Part shown: positions 14,545-17,559 of the stretch, piece by piece
Numbering within the stretch: the stretch's first letter is position 1
How the letters are laid out: each line of letters starts with the position of its first letter
Source: Candidatus Hydrogenedentota bacterium
GTDB lineage: Bacteria; Hydrogenedentota; Hydrogenedentia; Hydrogenedentales; SLHB01
DNA: 17,559 nucleotides
Assembly (NCBI GenBank): GCA_013349485.1
Contig: DUZM01000030.1
Location: 1 to 17,559, forward strand
Direction: 5' to 3'
Program-made: the position numbers and the translations under genes
The notes under the pieces: model-generated
Told to the model about the DNA's origin: nothing
The model's input: the letters and a program-made list of their open reading frames with translations, nothing else
The model's database searches: none

Positions 14545-15993
14545 ATGCAACGGAAGACCATACTGCTCGTCAACCCGAATTTCATGCGGCCCCCGATTGG
14601 ACCCATCGGGTTGGAGTATGTGGCGTCCGACTTGGCGTGGCGGGGATTCGACCCGGTGTTGTGCGACCTGGCCTTTGCGGCCGACTGGCGCCTCGCGCTT
14701 GCGGACGCGGTCGAGCAAACGAAGCCTGCCGCCATAGGCGTTTCGGTGCGCAATATCGACGACGCGTATTTCGCCAGCCAGGATTTTGTGCTCGAGACCA
14801 CGGCCGCCGTGGTGCAGGAAGTCGCCGCGCTGAGTAATGCGCCGGTCGTATTGGGCGGCGTGGGCTTCTCGACGGCGCCGCACGACATCCTCGAGTATAC
14901 CGGTGCCGACCACGGCATTGTCGGTGAGGGCGAAACCGCGTTCGCAGCATTGCTGGATTGTCTGGAGGCGGGCGGCGACGCGTCGAAAGTACCGGGGGCG
15001 GTCGTTCGCACAGCGGCCGGGCGTGTTGTCGTTATGCCCGCGTCGCCTTCGCGCCTGGACACGTTGCCTACTCCTTCGCGGACATTCGCCGCCAACCCCC
15101 GTTATTTCGAGGAGGGCGGGCAGAGCGGCATCGAGACGAAACGGGGTTGTAACCGGACCTGCATCTACTGCCCGGAGCCCTATGCCAAAGGAAGGACGCT
15201 GCGGCTGCGCTCGCCCGAGAGCGTTGCCGACGAATTCGCCACGCTGCTCGACCAAGGCATCGACGTTGCGCATCTTTGCGACAGCGAGTTCAATCTGCCA
15301 ACCGACCACGCCCGCGAAGTGTGCGACACGCTCGTTCGGCGAGGCATTCCAAGCCGTTTCCGTTGGTACACTTACGCCTGTCCGCGCCCCTTCGATACCG
15401 ATCTGGCCGAAAGAATGGCGCGGGCAGGCTGCGTTGGCGTCGATTTCGGCGTCGACCACGGCGATCCCGAGATGTTGCGTCGATTGGGCCGGGATTACGG
15501 CCCCGGCCAACTGCGCAGCGTGGCGCGGGCGTGCCGCAAAGCGGGGCTCATCTTCATGTTTGACCTGCTTTTGGGCGGACCGGGGGAGACCCACGACAGC
15601 ATCCGCCGATGCATCGACCTCATGAGGGAGATAGGGCCCGATCGCGTCGGCCTATCCTGCGGCGTCCGGGTATATCCCAACACGCCTTTGGCGCGGATGG
15701 TTCGAGGCCAAGGCCCGCTTGCCGCGAATCCGAACCTTCATGGCGCAACCGCAGACAACGAAACGCTGCTAAAGCCTATCTTCTTTGTCGACAAGGCGAT
15801 AGACGCGGATATTCACGAATTCGTTTGGTCGCTGGTCAAGGATGATAGGCGGTTCCTGGCCGCCGACCCTACCGATAAGGATCGCAACTATAATTATAAT
15901 GACAACTCCGTTCTGGCCAATGCTATTCGCGCGGGGGCACGCGGCGCCTATTGGGATATCCTGCGTCGTCTCGACGATGCGTCGTTTGGGTGA
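14545..15993 (+). CDS. Cobalamin-binding radical SAM protein (class B type)
   Basis: A protein of 482 residues. Residues about 5-145 form a B12-binding Rossmann domain (LLVNPNFMRPPIGPIGLEYVA, VVLGGVGFSTAP, VGEGE); the D-x-H-x-x-G motif is missing, as is common in this class. Residues about 190-420 form the radical SAM barrel, whose cluster motif C-x3-C-x2-C is Cys202, Cys206 and Cys209 (CNRTCIYC). LLLGGPGET and RVYPNTPLA are usual later motifs. Such enzymes cleave S-adenosylmethionine to form a radical and often methylate unreactive carbons or rearrange rings; the substrate cannot be predicted. The ATG at 14545 follows GGGAGGGGG. It is transcribed alone, divergent from the ECF sigma gene. Its last residues (RRLDDASFG) are encoded by the first copies of a 16-bp tandem repeat that continues past the stop. 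Confidence 0.88.
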   Translation: MQRKTILLVNPNFMRPPIGPIGLEYVASDLAWRGFDPVLCDLAFAADWRLALADAVEQTKPAAIGVSVRNIDDAYFASQDFVLETTAAVVQEVAALSNAPVVLGGVGFSTAPHDILEYTGADHGIVGEGETAFAALLDCLEAGGDASKVPGAVVRTAAGRVVVMPASPSRLDTLPTPSRTFAANPRYFEEGGQSGIETKRGCNRTCIYCPEPYAKGRTLRLRSPESVADEFATLLDQGIDVAHLCDSEFNLPTDHAREVCDTLVRRGIPSRFRWYTYACPRPFDTDLAERMARAGCVGVDFGVDHGDPEMLRRLGRDYGPGQLRSVARACRKAGLIFMFDLLLGGPGETHDSIRRCIDLMREIGPDRVGLSCGVRVYPNTPLARMVRGQGPLAANPNLHGATADNETLLKPIFFVDKAIDADIHEFVWSLVKDDRRFLAADPTDKDRNYNYNDNSVLANAIRAGARGAYWDILRRLDDASFG

Positions 15994-16058
15994 TGCGTCG
16001 TCTCGACAACGCGTCGCCTCGACAAGGCGTCGTCTCGACGAGGCATCGTCTCGACGAC
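15963..16058. repeat. Tandem repeat of six 16-bp units spanning a stop codon
   Basis: Six head-to-tail units resemble GCGTCGTCTCGACGAT: 15963-15978, 15979-15994, 15995-16010, 16011-16026, 16027-16042 and 16043-16058. Unit 2 is the most divergent and contains the radical SAM stop codon (15991-15993). Sixteen is not a multiple of three, so expansion shifts the frame. Unit 1 with the first bases of unit 2 can fold as GCGTCGTC-TC-GACGATGC (one G-U pair), and unit 6 gives CATCGTC-TCGAC-GACGATG (16044-16062). Confidence 0.85.
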
Positions 16059-16077
16059 GATGGCGACGGGGCGGCGA

Positions 16078-16108
16078 ACTCCCCGGAACCGGGAACTCAT
16101 CGGGGAGT
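16078..16108 (+). terminator. Stem-loop between the radical SAM gene and fliW
   Basis: ACTCCCCG (16078-16085) and CGGGGAGT (16101-16108) form an 8-bp stem with a 15-base loop; an alternative inner hairpin, CCCGG-AA-CCGGG, competes with it. Only TCTTG follows, so it is a weak intrinsic terminator at best, but its place between two transcription units fits an end point for the radical SAM transcript. Confidence 0.4.
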
Positions 16109-16164
16109 CTTGCCACGGAATTATTACGGCTCATATTTTGACCGGCTTTTTGTTAAGAATTTTC

Positions 16165-16193
16165 TTGCCTCCTGAGGCGTTTTTGTGCATACT
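16165..16193 (+). promoter_or_regulatory. Weak promoter candidate for the fliW operon
   Basis: TTGCCT (16165-16170) and CATACT (16188-16193) are separated by exactly 17 bases; matches to the sigma-70 consensus are three and four of six. The region is T-rich compared with its surroundings. No sigma-28 or sigma-54 flagellar promoter was recognised. Confidence 0.25.
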
Positions 16194-16237
16194 GTCAACT
16201 AATGACAGGGCCGAGTGTTGGGCGGGAGATATACGTT

Positions 16238-16714
16238 ATGCCGCTTGAGACGACGCGGTTTGGCGCCATTGACGTCAAACCAGAAGACGTCATTACGTTT
16301 ACACAGCCGATTCTCGGGTTTCAGGAGTACCGGCGGTTTGTCCTATTGCCGGGCCCCGAAAGCAGCACCGTGAGCTGGCTTCAGTCCACCGAATCGGGTG
16401 AACTGGCCTTCATTCTCATGGACCCCCGGCTCGTAGCCCCCGACTACCAAATCGAATTGAGTCAGCATGAATTGGCCGAGTTGGCGGTCACCAAAATCAG
16501 TGAATTGGACGTATATACGCTTGTAGTGGTGCCGCAGGATCACACCCAGATCCGAACGAATCTGAGGGCGCCTATCCTGATCAGCCCCAAACACCGTCTC
16601 GGAAAACAGACTATCTTGGAGCAGACTGACTATCCTATTCAGTTTTACCTTGCGCCGGCTCAAAGGGGCGAAGGACAGCCCCAGGAGGTTTCCGATGCTT
16701 GTGTTGACGCGTAA
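16238..16714 (+). CDS. fliW: Flagellar assembly factor FliW
   Basis: A 158-residue FliW. In characterised systems FliW binds either flagellin or CsrA: when flagellin is exported, freed FliW blocks CsrA and lets flagellin mRNA be translated. Family features are clear: [20 protein letters not shown] near the start, [46 protein letters not shown] and [11 protein letters not shown]. Length is normal. I chose the ATG at 16238 because GGGAG lies nine bases before it; the in-frame ATG at 16202 adds 12 residues not typical of the family and has no ribosome binding site. Its end overlaps csrA by 20 bases, so the two are translated from one message. This implies that the organism makes flagella. Confidence 0.95.
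   Translation: MPLETTRFGAIDVKPEDVITFTQPILGFQEYRRFVLLPGPESSTVSWLQSTESGELAFILMDPRLVAPDYQIELSQHELAELAVTKISELDVYTLVVVPQDHTQIRTNLRAPILISPKHRLGKQTILEQTDYPIQFYLAPAQRGEGQPQEVSDACVDA
16665..16688 (+). promoter_or_regulatory. Possible CsrA autoregulatory site in the csrA leader
   Basis: GGGGC (16665-16669) pairs with GCCCC (16678-16682), exposing GAAGGACA as the loop with GGA at 16673-16675. A second GGA (16684-16686) is within the AGGAGG ribosome binding site of csrA (16683-16688). CsrA prefers GGA in hairpin loops and represses translation by bridging one such site to the ribosome binding site, so this looks like a compact autorepression element inside the end of fliW. Confidence 0.5.
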
Positions 16715-16916
16715 GGAGAATGAAAGCATCATGATCGGGGATGACATCGAGGTCAAAGTCCTCGATCTGCGAGACAATCAGGTCAAGATCGGCATCGTGG
16801 CGCCCCGATCGGTCGCGGTGCATCGCCGCGAGGTGTACTTGGCGATTCAGGCCGAGAACGCCCAGGCCGCGTCGGCGTCCGAGGTAAGCGACCTTTCGAA
16901 ACTGATTCCCCAATAG
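16695..16916 (+). CDS. csrA: Translational regulator CsrA
   Basis: A 73-residue CsrA, a dimeric RNA-binding protein that binds GGA motifs in leaders and usually blocks translation; with FliW it controls flagellin synthesis. It starts [20 protein letters not shown], and the RNA-binding residues Leu4 and Arg44 (VHRREVY) are in place, as is the core [11 protein letters not shown]. About 15 residues after the core ([16 protein letters not shown]) are variable in the family. The ATG at 16695 has AGGAGG six bases upstream; an ATG at 16650 in the same frame would add unrelated residues. It overlaps fliW by 20 bases and is followed after 14 bases by an unknown gene. Confidence 0.96.
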   Translation: MLVLTRKENESIMIGDDIEVKVLDLRDNQVKIGIVAPRSVAVHRREVYLAIQAENAQAASASEVSDLSKLIPQ

Positions 16917-16930
16917 AAAGGGTCTGGCAC

Positions 16931-17557
16931 ATGGATGTGGTTGTGGATGGCGAACGCAATTTCACGCTGACCAGGAATCCCGAGAGCGTTTTGGCTGCCG
17001 TCGCGGCGGTGGACGAGTACCTTCGCGAGCGAGGCCGGGCCATACTATCGGTCAAGGTGGACGGCAAGAGCGTTCCTTACACGGATCTCGTTGACACGCT
17101 GGGCGACAAGCCCGTCGACCAAGTCGAGCAATTGGTTGTCGACTCGGCCGAGATGGCGGCGCTTGTGCGAACGACCCTCGAGGAACTTCACAACGCCGCG
17201 CCGGAACTGCCGCAGGCATGCCGGCATCTGGCGGAAGTGTTTCAGGGCGAATCGCCGGATGCGGGCTTTGAACCGTTCCAACAACTTGCTGCGATCTGGG
17301 CCCACGTCAAGTCAAGGGAGATCTGTGTGGCCAATGCCCTGAATGTGCCTCTCGACGAGTTGCAGCTCGACGGTGTCTCGCTGGCGCAAGTACACCGGGA
17401 ACTCAACGACTATCTTAACGAAGCCGCGGCCGCTATCGAGAAACGGGATTGCGTGTTGCTGGCCGATCTTCTCGAGTACGAACTGGCGCCCCGCGCGGAG
17501 CAGGAAACCCGAATCGCCGCAGCCCTCGAACAACGCGCACAAGAGGCGACTGGCTGA
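16931..17557 (+). CDS. Hypothetical protein in the fliW-csrA operon
   Basis: I do not recognise this gene. It encodes 208 residues, soluble and acidic, with no signal or membrane segment. Residues 1-70 look like a small alpha/beta domain (MDVVVDGERNFTL, a helix with VLAAVAAVDEYL, then ILSVKVDGKSV). Residues 70-208 are mostly helical with many Glu, Leu and Ala (EIVHRELNDYL-like spacing near 155-165), suggesting a helical bundle or adaptor. It starts 14 bases after csrA, with AAAGGG upstream, and so belongs to the same transcript. Its position suggests a role in flagellar or CsrA-linked regulation, for example a flagellin chaperone or another partner protein, but no FliS motif is seen. The stop codon lies two bases before the window ends, so the gene is complete. 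Confidence 0.75.
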   Translation: MDVVVDGERNFTLTRNPESVLAAVAAVDEYLRERGRAILSVKVDGKSVPYTDLVDTLGDKPVDQVEQLVVDSAEMAALVRTTLEELHNAAPELPQACRHLAEVFQGESPDAGFEPFQQLAAIWAHVKSREICVANALNVPLDELQLDGVSLAQVHRELNDYLNEAAAAIEKRDCVLLADLLEYELAPRAEQETRIAAALEQRAQEATG

Positions 17558-17559
17558 TC

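Noticed and set aside
14518..15594. A 358-codon minus-strand frame opposite the radical SAM gene
   Set aside because: It is a shadow in high-GC coding DNA; the plus strand has the ribosome binding site, the CxxxCxxC motif and the B12 domain.
15963..16058. Tandem repeat as a CRISPR array
   Set aside because: The units are contiguous with no spacers and there are no cas genes in the window.

Overview
The window looks like a piece of a free-living, flagellated bacterial genome of fairly high GC, probably a metagenome-assembled one. The best guess at lineage is Hydrogenedentota or another relative of the Planctomycetota/PVC group. That guess rests on the very long ECF sigma factor with a membrane segment and a large extracytoplasmic tail, on a TMTC-like GT-C membrane protein, on secreted proteins of no clear family, and on a FliW-CsrA pair. 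No ribosomal RNA or other taxonomic marker is present, so the placement is inference.

Layout from left to right. (1) 1-1700: a short non-coding lead with a 9-bp inverted repeat, then a probable two-gene operon of a ferredoxin-nitroreductase fusion and an isoprenylcysteine-methyltransferase-like membrane protein. (2) 1933-4067: a small unknown cytosolic protein with its own promoter and a downstream hairpin, then a polytopic GT-C-like membrane protein. (3) 4120-5184, minus strand: a protein resembling the DUF7309/DUF6930 type. It is divergent from a purine operon at 5497-7383 that holds a stand-alone IMP cyclohydrolase domain (the first half of PurH) and PurD. (4) 7753-8398: an overlapping MntA-HepT type nucleotidyltransferase/HEPN toxin-antitoxin pair. 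(5) 8681-9559: a secreted two-part protein behind a sigma-54-like promoter. (6) 9822-14409, minus strand: a membrane-anchored or secreted cysteine-rich unknown, and a 967-residue ECF sigma factor. (7) 14545-15993: a cobalamin-binding radical SAM protein divergent from the sigma gene, ending inside a 16-bp tandem repeat. (8) 16238-17557: fliW, csrA and an unknown gene in one operon.

How the genes work together. PurH-N and PurD act in the same purine pathway and are three bases apart. FliW and CsrA form the known partner switch that ties flagellin level to translation, and the csrA leader carries a hairpin with GGA in its loop just before a GGA-containing ribosome binding site, as expected for autorepression. 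MntA and HepT form one antitoxin-toxin unit. The ECF sigma gene and the radical SAM gene share a 135-bp divergent control region framed by a 9-bp inverted repeat.

I did not find a clear new defence or mobile system. The points most worth a second look are the split and active-site-divergent IMP cyclohydrolase, the membrane-tethered giant sigma factor, the possible CsrA autoregulatory hairpin, the 16-bp hairpin-forming tandem repeat, and the sigma-54-like promoter.
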